A stretch of DNA of 64,000 nt from the NCBI RefSeq assembly GCF_048551375.1, contig NZ_JBLYZJ010000007.1, forward strand, positions 62,001-126,000, read 5' to 3'. Position 1 is the stretch's first letter. Every line of letters begins with the position of its first letter. Both the position numbers and the translations under genes were made by a program. The stretch is from Faucicola sp048551375. GTDB lineage: Bacteria > Pseudomonadota > Gammaproteobacteria > Pseudomonadales > Moraxellaceae. Positions 36,402-44,838 of the stretch are shown here, one piece after another. The notes under the pieces were generated by a model, which saw nothing but the letters and a program-made list of their open reading frames with translations, did no database searches and was not told the DNA's origin.

Positions 36402-38015
36402 TTACCTCACAAACAACACAGTAAACAACCAATACAAACCACCCGATAACAACATGGTCGCAGGCAAGGTCAATACCCAAGCCGATAACAAACTCATCAC
36501 GGTGCTTTTTTGTAGCCCTGAGCCATTGGCGACCATCGTTCCTGCCACCCCTGATGACAGCACATGCGTAGTCGATACAGGCAGACCCAAGCCATCCGCT
36601 GCCGCAATGGTGGACATCGCAACCAACTCTGCCGAAGCCCCTTGAGCATAGGTCAAATGTTCCTTGCCAATCCGCTCACCGACAGTAATCACAATCCGCT
36701 TCCAGCCAATCATCGTCCCTAAGCCTAATGCAATTGCCGTCATCACTTTTACCCATGTTGGGATAAACTTGGTGGCACTGTCGATGTCTTTTTGTACCGC
36801 TTTAAGTTGCTTGGTGGTGGCAGGATTTAACTCATTTGGTGAGTTTTTTTGGATGTTTTTGATGGTTTCACCGCTTAGGAACATTTGGTTTCGCATTTCG
36901 CTCACCGTTGCACCGTCCCATTGCTTAATATTATCATTTTTTTGGATTTGCGTACCGATAGTATCCAACGTGCTTGCCAGTGCAGGTACGACTTCAGGGG
37001 TTATTTTCTTATCTTTGACATAGTCCGATAAAATCAAACGAGCATCTTTATTTAATGGCGTAGTCGTTTGTTGTTGCAGGGTCAATGAGGCGGTTTTGGC
37101 GTGTTGCCCAAAATCGGTGATTTGTTGCTGTTGCAGATTGCCATTTAGCCCATACACCATCGGAATCGCCCCAACCAAAATCAGCATAATCAGACCCATG
37201 CCTTTTTGCCCATCGTTTGAGCCATGAAAAAACGACACCCCTGTACAAGTAGCAATCAAAATGCTCCGCACCCAAGTCGGTGGTGGCGTGTTGGGTTTTG
37301 GGGCTTCAAACAGCTCTGGACGGCGTTTGAATAGTTGTTTGATAATAAGTAGCAAAATTGCTGCCAAACAAAACCCAAATAAAGGTGAAAACAGTAAAGC
37401 TGCTCCGACTTTCTGTACTTGTGCCCAATCCACACCTGCAGTAAAGCCACGCCCATGCAGTAAGGCATTGCCCACGCCCACGCCAATAATCGAGCCAACC
37501 AGCGTATGGGATGACGAAGCAGGAATCCCAAAATACCATGTACCAAGATTCCAAATAATCGCCGCAAACAGCAACGCAAAAATCATCGCAAAACCACTTG
37601 CCGAGCCAACGTGCAAAATCAGCTCAACAGGCAACAACGCAATAATCCCAAACGCCACTAACCCAGTGGAGGTCAATACCCCCAAAAAGTTAAAAAAACC
37701 TGCCCACACCACGGCATAATGAGCAGGCATGGAATTGGTATAAATCACAGTAGCGACCGCATTGGCAGTATCGTGAAAACCATTGACAAACTCAAACCCT
37801 AAGGCAATTAGCAAAGCGAAAACCAGCAACACATACGGCATAATCGTGGTTGGGGTATCAAAAGCATGACTGATATCAAAAAATAGGCTATAGCCCATGA
37901 ATAAAAGACCTGCCATCAGCAGACCAAAAAACGCAATCATGGCAAATTTGTTGGGGCGGTAATCAAGGGTTGGACGGGAATTGGCTAGAGACGTTACTTC
38001 ACCGGTTGAAATCAT
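36402..38015 (-). CDS. pit: Inorganic phosphate transporter, PiT family
   Basis: Low-affinity phosphate (metal-phosphate):H+ or Na+ symporter of the inner membrane. The PHO4 signature occurs twice: GFEFVNGFHDTANAVATVIYT near the N-terminus and a second half around FFHGSNDGQKGMGLIML. Further motifs are GIPASSSHTLVGSIIGVG and GLPVSTTHVLSSGVAGTM. About ten helices are interrupted by a hydrophilic loop (about residues 300-410) containing Gln/Thr-rich sequence. The 537 residues fit long bacterial Pit proteins (E. coli PitA is 499). No PhoU-like partner gene is adjacent. Confidence 0.92.
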   Translation of the reverse strand: MISTGEVTSLANSRPTLDYRPNKFAMIAFFGLLMAGLLFMGYSLFFDISHAFDTPTTIMPYVLLVFALLIALGFEFVNGFHDTANAVATVIYTNSMPAHYAVVWAGFFNFLGVLTSTGLVAFGIIALLPVELILHVGSASGFAMIFALLFAAIIWNLGTWYFGIPASSSHTLVGSIIGVGVGNALLHGRGFTAGVDWAQVQKVGAALLFSPLFGFCLAAILLLIIKQLFKRRPELFEAPKPNTPPPTWVRSILIATCTGVSFFHGSNDGQKGMGLIMLILVGAIPMVYGLNGNLQQQQITDFGQHAKTASLTLQQQTTTPLNKDARLILSDYVKDKKITPEVVPALASTLDTIGTQIQKNDNIKQWDGATVSEMRNQMFLSGETIKNIQKNSPNELNPATTKQLKAVQKDIDSATKFIPTWVKVMTAIALGLGTMIGWKRIVITVGERIGKEHLTYAQGASAELVAMSTIAAADGLGLPVSTTHVLSSGVAGTMVANGSGLQKSTVMSLLSAWVLTLPATMLLSGGLYWLFTVLFVR

Positions 38016-38059
38016 TCAAACCTCTATAAACAGAGTGGCAACCAAGATATTGCAATAAC

Positions 38060-38110
38060 AAAAAAGCCCATACAATTAGGGAGTTTTTACAAAACCTAAT
38101 CAAAAGGGCT
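38060..38110 (-). terminator. Terminator of the YeeE/YedE operon
   Basis: On the reverse strand, agccc...gggct encloses a second stem attagg/cctaat, and the hairpin ends in a T run. It lies about 100 bp after the 38213 stop and before the pit start at 38015. Confidence 0.65.
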
Positions 38111-38212
38111 GTCATCCAATAACAAAAGAATATCCCCCCTATTATCCATGAATTTCATCAAAATGTCATCTATAAAGTGTACAGCTATTTCCCAACTGAC
38201 TGAAAATTAAAC

Positions 38213-38626
38213 CTAATACTTTTCCAAGGTCAATTTAAATACGCCCATCCCCAAAATCATACTCACCACAAAAACCACCCCTTGCCACGCCCCTGTACTC
38301 GCTAGTACCATTGCAGGGGCAGGACAAATCCCTGTAATCCCCCAGCCGATGCCAAACAGTGACGAACCGATGAGCAATCGCTTATCAATCTGTGTCGCAG
38401 TGGGCAAACTCATTGCATCACCCAATAAACTTCGGCTACAAGATTTTGCCAAAGCAAAGCTGATACTCGCCACCAACAATCCCCCACCCATCACAAAGGC
38501 AAGCGACATATCCCATTTGCCAAATATGTCCAAAAACCCTTGCACCTTCGCAGGATTCACCATATCGCCAATAATCAGCCCAATGCCAAAAATCAGCCCT
38601 GTCACTAATGCGATAATTTGTTGCAT
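38213..38626 (-). CDS. YeeE/YedE-type sulfur transporter subunit (DUF6691, PmpB-like)
   Basis: Half-size membrane protein with four hydrophobic helices. Motifs typical of the thiosulfate/sulfur transporter YeeE family are GLIFGIGLIIGDMVNPAKV and LFGIGWGITGICPAPAMVL, where the Cys in GICPAP is the conserved substrate Cys. The length of 137 is usual for this half. The partner half is encoded 24 bp upstream on the same strand, as in split PmpA-PmpB systems. The likely cargo is a reduced sulfur species; in other bacteria such pairs sit beside sulfide or persulfide detoxification genes, which are absent here. Confidence 0.85.
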   Translation of the reverse strand: MQQIIALVTGLIFGIGLIIGDMVNPAKVQGFLDIFGKWDMSLAFVMGGGLLVASISFALAKSCSRSLLGDAMSLPTATQIDKRLLIGSSLFGIGWGITGICPAPAMVLASTGAWQGVVFVVSMILGMGVFKLTLEKY

Positions 38627-38649
38627 AAACTTTCCTAATTTATCGTTTA

Positions 38650-39081
38650 TTATATTAAACCCAAAATATGTTTACCCACATACACGGTCAAAAACCCAGT
38701 CAGCATAAAGGTAACCGTTGCCACCATCGAGCGTTTTGACAAGCGAGCATTACCACAAATCCCATGCCCACTGGTACAACCCGACCCCAAACGTGTGCCA
38801 AACCCAACCAACAGCCCTGCCACCACATATTGCCACAGCGAATCAGTCACCGTCACCGCAGGTAATGGACGAACTAACTGATACAACCAAGGGGCAAGCA
38901 ATATGCCTAATACAAAACACACCTGCCAACTAAAATTAACTGACTTGGGTGACAATAGCCCTGCGATAATACCGCTAACACCTGCGATTTTGCCATTAAA
39001 CCACCACAATAAGGCAGCCGCTAAACCAATCAGTAATCCACCCATCAATGAGGCTATGGGGGTAAAATTTGCCCAATCCAT
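38650..39081 (-). CDS. YeeE/YedE-type sulfur transporter subunit (PmpA-like)
   Basis: First gene of the two-gene transporter operon. The 143 residues run from ATG 39081, which has AGGGAT upstream; the longer frame to 39111 lacks a site. The characteristic motif GFGTRLGSGCTSGHGICG carries the conserved Cys residues that relay the thiosulfate-like substrate in structurally known YeeE. Four helices are predicted, beginning with SLMGGLLIGLAAALLWW. It pairs with the downstream half to make a full YeeE-like unit. An AT-rich palindrome lies just upstream and may be its operator. Confidence 0.86.
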   Translation of the reverse strand: MDWANFTPIASLMGGLLIGLAAALLWWFNGKIAGVSGIIAGLLSPKSVNFSWQVCFVLGILLAPWLYQLVRPLPAVTVTDSLWQYVVAGLLVGFGTRLGSGCTSGHGICGNARLSKRSMVATVTFMLTGFLTVYVGKHILGLI

Positions 39082-39107
39082 GACATTATCCCTTATTTTT
39101 AAATAAA

Positions 39108-39142
39108 TCATTTATATTATATTATAATATATAATAATTAGT
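39108..39142. promoter_or_regulatory. AT-only palindromic region upstream of the YeeE/YedE operon
   Basis: It includes the perfect 14-bp palindrome tatattataatata in an A/T-only stretch. ArsR-type sulfur sensors (BigR/SqrR) use AT-rich dyads, so an operator is possible, but no regulator gene is near. Confidence 0.3.
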
Positions 39143-39221
39143 GGTTTTACAATTAATTTTTTAAAATCCTGTCATTGAAACCATTAATCTATTCTTCAAA
39201 AACTTCTTATCAAAACAAATG

Positions 39222-39236
39222 CGACACAACATGTCG
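39222..39236. promoter_or_regulatory. Dyad cgaca-N5-tgtcg upstream of recA
   Basis: Perfect 5-bp arms separated by 5 bp, about 40 bp upstream of an extended -10 (TGTTATGAT, 39275-39283) that probably serves recA. Its position suits an operator; it does not match the E. coli LexA box. The role is inferred. Confidence 0.4.
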
Positions 39237-39376
39237 TTTAATGTATTATTTGACCTTTCTTTTATGCCAAAATTTGTTATGATAGCCACATCAAAACAAA
39301 GTTTCATCTCTCCCAAATTTTAACCGAATAAACGATTTACTCATTCACAACTTTTTAAATTCACAAGGAAATTACT

Positions 39377-40435
39377 ATGGACGAAAATAAAGCCAAAGCC
39401 CTCACCGCCGCCCTTGCCCAAATCGAAAAAGCTTACGGCAAAAACACCATCATGCGTCTGGGTGATGAGTCTGCCAAAGTCAAAGTCGATGTCATCTCGA
39501 CAGGCTCATTGGGGCTAGATATTGCCCTTGGGATTGGTGGCTTGCCAAAAGGTCGTATCGTGGAAATCTACGGGCCAGAAAGCTCAGGTAAAACCACGCT
39601 GACCCTACAAGCCATCGCTCAATGCCAAAAACAAGGCGGAACGTGTGCCTTTATTGACGCTGAACACGCCCTTGACCCTGTGTATGCCAAAAAACTTGGC
39701 GTAGATGTGGATAACTTGTTAGTAACTCAACCCGACAATGGCGAACAAGCCCTTGAAATCACCGATATGCTAGTGCGTTCGGGTGCGGTGGATATGATTG
39801 TAGTGGACTCAGTGGCAGCCCTAACGCCCAAAGCCGAAATCGAAGGTGAAATGGGCGACAGTCACATGGGTCTACAAGCACGCCTTATGAGCCAAGCGTT
39901 GCGTAAAATCACAGGTAACGCCAAACGCTCAAACTGTATGGTGGTCTTCATCAACCAATTACGTATGAAAATTGGTGTGATGTTCGGCTCGCCAGAGACC
40001 ACCACAGGCGGTAATGCGTTAAAATTCTATGCCTCGGTGCGGATTGACATTCGCCGTATTGGTTCGGTGAAAGATGGTGATGCCATCATCGGTAACGAAA
40101 CCAAAGTCAAAGTCATCAAAAACAAACTTGCACCACCATTCCGTGAAACCAAATTTGACATCATGTATGGCAGTGGGACGAATTATTTGGGTGAAGTGCT
40201 TGATTTTGCGGTGGATATGGACTTTGCCAAAAAATCTGGGGCATGGTACAGCTATAATGACAGCAAAATCGGTCAAGGGCGTGCCAATTCGATTAAGTTT
40301 TTGGAAGAAAATCCACAAATCGCCCAAGAACTTGAGCAAAAAGTGCGTGATGCCAAGCTCGCTCACCCTGACGAGTTGGTACACCATGAAGATGACCATG
40401 CCGAACCGCCAGAGTTTGTTGAAGGGATGGAATAA
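39377..40435 (+). CDS. recA: Recombinase RecA
   Basis: Strand-exchange protein central to homologous recombination and damage response. Walker A GPESSGKT is at residues 66-73. Further motifs are the Walker B region VDMIVVDSVAAL, loop L1 EMGDSHMGLQARLMSQALRK (quoted at 20), loop L2 containing GVMFGSPETTTGGNALKF, and the C-terminal acidic tail (HHEDDHAEPPEFVEGME). The 352 residues equal the E. coli length. AAGGAAA precedes the ATG. recX follows, separated by a short palindromic repeat. Confidence 0.98.
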   Translation: MDENKAKALTAALAQIEKAYGKNTIMRLGDESAKVKVDVISTGSLGLDIALGIGGLPKGRIVEIYGPESSGKTTLTLQAIAQCQKQGGTCAFIDAEHALDPVYAKKLGVDVDNLLVTQPDNGEQALEITDMLVRSGAVDMIVVDSVAALTPKAEIEGEMGDSHMGLQARLMSQALRKITGNAKRSNCMVVFINQLRMKIGVMFGSPETTTGGNALKFYASVRIDIRRIGSVKDGDAIIGNETKVKVIKNKLAPPFRETKFDIMYGSGTNYLGEVLDFAVDMDFAKKSGAWYSYNDSKIGQGRANSIKFLEENPQIAQELEQKVRDAKLAHPDELVHHEDDHAEPPEFVEGME

Positions 40436-40446
40436 TTTGCGGTTAT

Positions 40447-40513
40447 CGTAGGGTGCGTTTGACGCACCATTCAAAATCAATATCTTCAATAGGTGCGTAT
40501 GACGCACCTTACT
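40447..40513. repeat. Paired short palindromes between recA and recX
   Basis: Two near-identical dyads, ggtgcgtttgacgcacc (40452-40468) and aggtgcgtatgacgcacct, are 25-30 bp apart and flanked by AT-rich sequence. They can form two tandem hairpins or one long one, which may lower recX expression relative to recA. Confidence 0.65.
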
Positions 40514-40551
40514 TGGATGATTTTTTATGTAAAAAGAAACACAATAAACCA

Positions 40552-41199
40552 ATGAGCAATTCAAATCCTCAAACTATCCTAGCCACCATCGAAAGTCAGC
40601 TAATGACAGACGAAGAACGCCAAGCTCACCATGATAAACTCAAAAACGAGAGCTATATGCGTTGGCTGGCGTTTTATTATCTCGGCAGACGAGAGCAATC
40701 CAAAAAAGAACTGCGTGACAAACTTCTCGCCAAAGACTGCGACCCCCAAGCTATTGAAGCCTTACTCATCGAATTTGAACAAGAAGGCTACCAATCTGAC
40801 GAACGTATGACCTCCGCTGTCATCAAAGACAGTATCGGCAAAAAATATGGCACGGTTCGCATCTATCAAACCCTCAAAAAACACGGCTTAACCACCATCA
40901 AATCCGCTAGTGGTATCAACACTTGGATAGCCGAACACAGCGACTTTTTTAATGATTTATTGGTTAATGACATCGAAAATGATGCTGAAACACAGTCTAA
41001 TATTGAAGAACAAGCCGATTATGAAGTCGATTGGCTGGCTCAAGCGGTCGAAGCACGCTGTCGCAAATATGGCGATAATATCCCTACCGACCCAAAAGAA
41101 AAAGCCCATCAATTACGGTTTTTACAATATCGAGGTTTTGGGATGGATGTGTGTTTTGACGCATTAAAGTATGATTTAAATAGCATCAATGAGCGTTAA
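40552..41199 (+). CDS. recX: Regulatory protein RecX
   Basis: Modulator that binds RecA filaments and limits their extension. Three-helix RecX repeats are seen: AFYYLGRREQSKKELRDKLLAKDC, EALLIEFEQEGYQSDERMTSAV and a C-terminal RFLQYRGFGMDVCFDALKY (each quoted in part). The 215 residues from ATG 40552 are longer than E. coli RecX (166), with an extra central region (about 115-155, Asp/Glu/Asn-rich). The ribosome-binding site is weak (aagaa, widely spaced). The longer frame to 40453 would translate the palindromic repeat and is unlikely. Confidence 0.85.
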   Translation: MSNSNPQTILATIESQLMTDEERQAHHDKLKNESYMRWLAFYYLGRREQSKKELRDKLLAKDCDPQAIEALLIEFEQEGYQSDERMTSAVIKDSIGKKYGTVRIYQTLKKHGLTTIKSASGINTWIAEHSDFFNDLLVNDIENDAETQSNIEEQADYEVDWLAQAVEARCRKYGDNIPTDPKEKAHQLRFLQYRGFGMDVCFDALKYDLNSINER

Positions 41200-41235
41200 A
41201 TAGCTATCTTTTTCATATCATAAAAAATTAACTAT

Positions 41236-41264
41236 TGTTAATTTATGTTAATTTATGTTAATTT
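41236..41264. repeat. Three tandem copies of a 10-bp AT-rich unit
   Basis: tgttaattta repeated almost three times downstream of recX. The function is unknown; it may be slippage-prone. Confidence 0.6.
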
Positions 41265-41299
41265 GTCTATAATATAACCAAATAAGCGACCATTATGAC

Positions 41300-41495
41300 T
41301 AGGACTTACGGAAATTTTAAATTTATCTTGCATAATAAAGACGCTAGACCCCTGCCTACGCAGGGGTGACGAGTAATTAAAGATGTTCGTTACTTCGGGC
41401 ATAGCCCTCGTCTTGCGAGCCTGCAAAACTGTGTTTTGCTTTAACGGCTCTCATCCTGAGAATGCAGGAATCCAGTGTCTTTTGCGTAAGTCCTA
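41300..41495. repeat. MITE-like repeat family B, copy 2 (best-preserved ends)
   Basis: Perfect terminal inverted repeats TAGGACTTACG (41300-41310) and CGTAAGTCCTA (41485-41495), directly flanked by atgac on both sides (a 5-bp target duplication). The interior holds agacccctgcctacgcaggg, a hairpin around gcaaaactgtgttttgc, and a tcatcctgagaatgcaggaa segment. There is no transposase gene, so it is non-autonomous. Confidence 0.82.
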
Positions 41496-41529
41496 ATGAC
41501 AAAAATATTAAGATAAATTGAATCATCCC

Positions 41530-42369
41530 ATGACAAAAGCAATATTACAGCGTCCATTTTATTTTCCAGTTAGGTTCACCATTGCCATATTTTTCATGGG
41601 ATTGGGGCATCAAGGGCAAGCCAATAACACAAAAAAACCAACGAATAGCCAAACCACCAGCAAAAAAACAGCATTGCCCACCAATGCCAATTTAACAAAA
41701 TTGACAAAATCAACCAAACCCACGAAAACAGTCGTCAAGCAACCATCACCCAACACCATCAAGCCCACCACTATCAAATCAACCACTATCAAATCAACCA
41801 CTATCAAATCAACCACTATCAAATCAACCACTATCAAATCAACCACTATCAAGCCCACCAACTGCAAGCCCAATGCCGAAGCCTATAAAGTGGGGATTTT
41901 ACATTATGCGTTTGCCGAGCAGTCGAATTTGGTGGCGATTGGCAATGGCGATAAATTACACCCAGATGCCGCCAAAGCCTTGAAACTGATGCGACAGGCC
42001 GCCACAAAGGATAAAGTCAATTTACAAGTTGGTTCTGCCTTTCGCTCTATTCAATATCAACAAAATCTCATCAATCATAAAAAAGCCCAAGGGCTAACGG
42101 CAAAACAAATCTATCATTGGTCAGCCCCTGCTGGCTATTCTGAGCATCATACAGGGTTTGCGGTGGATTTTGCTCCCATTGGGCAAGGGTTTGGCAAAAC
42201 ATCGTCTTATCGTTGGTTGAAGGGGAATGCCAATAAATATGGTTTTTATCAGTCGTTTAATACCAAAGTCGCTAGCAAAAGTGGCGTCGCTACCGAAGCA
42301 TGGCACTGGAAATACCTAAATAGCCCCACTGCCAAAAAAGCCTTAGCCAATCAAGCTTGTTATCAATAG
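41530..42369 (+). CDS. VanY-like D,D-carboxypeptidase with Thr/Lys tandem-repeat linker
   Basis: Zinc peptidase of the LAS family that trims peptidoglycan stem peptides. The order is an N-terminal hydrophobic signal or anchor (about 12-28), a Lys/Thr-rich linker with six or seven pentapeptide units of the S-T-T-I-K type (about residues 79-107), and the peptidase domain. Zinc and catalytic residues are visible in YSEHHTGFAVDF (His and Asp ligands, near 203-213) and EAWHWKYL near 256 (Glu and His ligand). AFRSIQYQQNLINHKK is the conserved Arg/Gln block. The start is ATG 41530; an in-frame TTG at 41518 is less likely. The linker may span the cell wall. Confidence 0.82.
   Translation: MTKAILQRPFYFPVRFTIAIFFMGLGHQGQANNTKKPTNSQTTSKKTALPTNANLTKLTKSTKPTKTVVKQPSPNTIKPTTIKSTTIKSTTIKSTTIKSTTIKSTTIKPTNCKPNAEAYKVGILHYAFAEQSNLVAIGNGDKLHPDAAKALKLMRQAATKDKVNLQVGSAFRSIQYQQNLINHKKAQGLTAKQIYHWSAPAGYSEHHTGFAVDFAPIGQGFGKTSSYRWLKGNANKYGFYQSFNTKVASKSGVATEAWHWKYLNSPTAKKALANQACYQ
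41764..41857 (+). repeat. 15-bp in-frame tandem repeat inside the VanY-like gene
   Basis: The unit accactatcaaatca occurs about six times almost without change, coding for S-T-T-I-K pentapeptides. The high identity between units suggests recent slippage expansion, so copy number may vary between strains. Confidence 0.9.
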
Positions 42370-42387
42370 GGTCTATCCAAATCCATA

Positions 42388-42420
42388 AAAAAAGCCCAAT
42401 TTAACCAATTGGGCTTTTTT
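42388..42420. terminator. Bidirectional terminator between the VanY-like gene and the OPT gene
   Basis: Perfect 14-bp stem aaaaaagcccaatt/aattgggctttttt, loop taacc. It has T runs on both strands and lies between convergent genes. Confidence 0.9.
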
Positions 42421-42440
42421 GAATTGAACAATAGATTGAT

Positions 42441-44504
42441 TTAGGCTTTGGCACTATTTAGCACACGTTTACCAAAATAAATGGTCGCCGCCACAAAGAT
42501 AGCCAATCCCAACCACTGTCCGATGGTGTCCCAATTTTCCAATGCCAATGCAAGCGGTGCATCAGAGCCACCTTGTGTCACAGATGCAGCAATAATAAAC
42601 GCCATCACCACACCGACAAGGCTTTCGCCAACAATCAGACCTGCAGCAAACAGTGTGCCTGTACGCTCGGCATGGTCAAGATTTTGTTTCACATTGGCAG
42701 GGTTACTGCGTTTGGCAATGCGAGATTTCACCCACCACGCCAACACCGTGCCAGCAATCAACGGCATATTGACCGCAGGTGGCAAATAAATACCCATCCC
42801 CACTGCCAACACAGGTAGGCTGTATTTGTTGGCTGAGGTTTTTTTGAGCAAAATATCAGTGATAATCAATGCCACGCCAATCGCTACGCCGATTAAGATA
42901 TAGTTCCACTCAAGACTATGCGAAAAAATCCCTTTGGCAATGGTCGCCATCAAGGTCGCTTGTGGTGCTCCCAAGGCTTGCGTGGCATCCATGCCTTCAC
43001 GAGGCATCGCCCCTGTAAAGCCATAGGCTTGATAAAGTAGTTGAAGCACAGGCGAAATCACCAACGCCCCAACGACCACACCAATAATCAACGCAAGCTG
43101 TTGTCGCCACGGTGTCGCTTTGACCAGATAACCTGTTTTTAAATCTTGTAAATTGTCATTAGAAATGGTCGCCACGCATAGCACTGCCGAGCCACAGAAC
43201 AACGCCAATGCCGTGATAAATTGACCATCGCCTGTTTGCATTACGGCAGGATTGGCATTGCCAATCAACAATAATACCAACGAAATCGCCACGATGGAAA
43301 TAATACCAATCCCTGAAATTGGGCTAGACGATGAACCGACCAAACCTGCCATATAACCGCAAGCTGCCGCCACCAAAAAGCCAATCACAAATGCCAATAA
43401 TGTACACACCACCACCAAAAACCATGCGGTAGTCGCAGGCAATGAGGCGGCTGACACAAATTGATAGAAGGTCAAGGCAAGCAATAACCCCATGCCCAAC
43501 ACCCAACCCAACATGGCTTTGGGTGATAAATCTTGCTCCGTGCGATGGTTACCACCACTGCCTGCTTTGCCACCTTTGAGGGCTTGAACTGACAGACGGA
43601 AACCTTCCATCATTGGTTTAAACAAGGTAATCAACGTCCAAATCGCAGCAATCGCAATCGTACCTGCCCCAATAAAGCGGACTTTTTCTTTCCAAAGTTT
43701 CATCGCAAAGGCGACCATTTCCATATCGGCAGGTTGCGGAATACTGCTGGTCAACATTGGCACTGCCACGCCCCACGCAATAAAAATCCCCAACAAAATC
43801 GCAATACCGCCTGCGATACCGACCAAATAGCCCGCCCCTAACAACGCAAGCGAAAAGCCCATCGGTAACTGAAAAATCGCCGCCCCAGCCTTAAACCAAT
43901 AACTGGCTGAATCAGCCACCAATCGCAGTCCGCCTGTGGCAAAACTCACCAAGCCTGACAACGCACCGCCAATGGCGATTTCTTTGATACCAGTGCCACC
44001 TTTGGCAGACTCATCATGTACCAAATTACCATGCTCATCTTCGGTCACGCCCTCGCCTGCCTTCAAAATCTCGGCAGCCGCCACCCCTTCTGGGTAAGGC
44101 AAATCGCTATTTACCACCATCGCATAGCGTAATGGAATCGTGAAAATCACCCCCCAAATACCGCCTGCAATACACAGCAAAGCCGTTTGCCAAAACGGAA
44201 AACTTGTCCAATAACCGACCATCAACAACGCAGGCAACATAAAAATAATCGATGACAGCGTCCCTGCCGATGAGGCTTGGGTTTGCACCATATTGTTTTC
44301 TAAAATATTACTGCCTTTGGCAAATTTCAAAATTGCCATCGAAATCACTGCCGCAGGAATTGACGAGGCAAATGTCAAACCCACTTTTAGCCCCAAATAT
44401 ACATTGGATGCGGTAAAAATCACCGTGATAATTGCCCCAAGAATCATCCCTCGCAAGGTCAGCTCTTTGGCATTGGCGTATGGGTCATGTGATATACCAG
44501 CCAT
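42441..44504 (-). CDS. OPT family oligopeptide transporter
   Basis: Inner-membrane proton-coupled transporter of the OPT superfamily (bacterial peptide or metal-chelate branch). About 15-16 hydrophobic segments are visible across 687 residues. Family features include LTLRGMILGAIITVIFTASNVYLGLKVG at the N-terminus (quoted loosely), PYPEGVAAAEILKAGE (the conserved region after helix 4), SSPISGIGIISI, and late NMPLIAGTVLAWW and GLIVGESLVGVVMAF blocks. The substrate cannot be read from sequence. It stands alone; a cytosolic peptidase neighbour is not evident. A short palindromic region lies upstream. Confidence 0.9.
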   Translation of the reverse strand: MAGISHDPYANAKELTLRGMILGAIITVIFTASNVYLGLKVGLTFASSIPAAVISMAILKFAKGSNILENNMVQTQASSAGTLSSIIFMLPALLMVGYWTSFPFWQTALLCIAGGIWGVIFTIPLRYAMVVNSDLPYPEGVAAAEILKAGEGVTEDEHGNLVHDESAKGGTGIKEIAIGGALSGLVSFATGGLRLVADSASYWFKAGAAIFQLPMGFSLALLGAGYLVGIAGGIAILLGIFIAWGVAVPMLTSSIPQPADMEMVAFAMKLWKEKVRFIGAGTIAIAAIWTLITLFKPMMEGFRLSVQALKGGKAGSGGNHRTEQDLSPKAMLGWVLGMGLLLALTFYQFVSAASLPATTAWFLVVVCTLLAFVIGFLVAAACGYMAGLVGSSSSPISGIGIISIVAISLVLLLIGNANPAVMQTGDGQFITALALFCGSAVLCVATISNDNLQDLKTGYLVKATPWRQQLALIIGVVVGALVISPVLQLLYQAYGFTGAMPREGMDATQALGAPQATLMATIAKGIFSHSLEWNYILIGVAIGVALIITDILLKKTSANKYSLPVLAVGMGIYLPPAVNMPLIAGTVLAWWVKSRIAKRSNPANVKQNLDHAERTGTLFAAGLIVGESLVGVVMAFIIAASVTQGGSDAPLALALENWDTIGQWLGLAIFVAATIYFGKRVLNSAKA

Positions 44505-44585
44505 GCACCTCTCCTTAAAACTCTATTAAATGAATACCGTCTGTTTATTTATAGTGAAATCCTTTCAAAGTAGGACACATCGTAG

Positions 44586-44618
44586 CGTGGGTTAGCCGTC
44601 TTTTTGGCGTAACCCACG
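44586..44618. repeat. Short inverted repeat cgtgggtta...taacccacg
   Basis: Arms cgtgggtta and taacccacg around gccgtctttttggcg, with an inner gcc/ggc pair. A related element is at 52844-52869. Confidence 0.6.
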
Positions 44619-44776
44619 GAATTTAAATTTACTACTATTCTGAAGTTAAATGACTATATATTAATCGGACGTATTTGGTAATAAAAACAAATCTTAACAA
44701 TTGGGTAACTCATAGTTAAACATTTCGATTTTTTTTGCAAGCTATTTTTGGGATTGATAACAATTTTTTGGGTATA

Positions 44777-44805
44777 AAAAAACTGATAACGAGTATCAGT
44801 TTTTT
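44777..44805 (-). terminator. Terminator of ffh
   Basis: Perfect 12-bp stem aaaaaactgata/tatcagtttttt with loop acgag. It has T runs on both strands and lies 34 bp past the ffh stop. Confidence 0.88.
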
Positions 44806-44838
44806 GGTGTGGTTAATGATTAATCAATCAAAATTGGT

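Larger units (their letters stand above)
44505..44838. other. Intergenic region between the OPT gene and ffh
   Basis: About 330 bp without a gene. It contains an inverted repeat (44586-44618), AT-rich sequence with the probable OPT promoter on the reverse strand, and the ffh terminator (44777-44805). No small ORF or RNA gene was recognised. Confidence 0.5.

Noticed and set aside
41764..41857. Possible CRISPR array
   Set aside because: The units are contiguous 15-bp tandem repeats without spacers and lie in frame within a coding sequence.
41610..41873. Reverse-strand frame with repeated V-D-L-I-V units, looking like a membrane repeat protein
   Set aside because: It is the antisense reading of the 15-bp tandem repeat in the VanY-like gene, not an independent gene.
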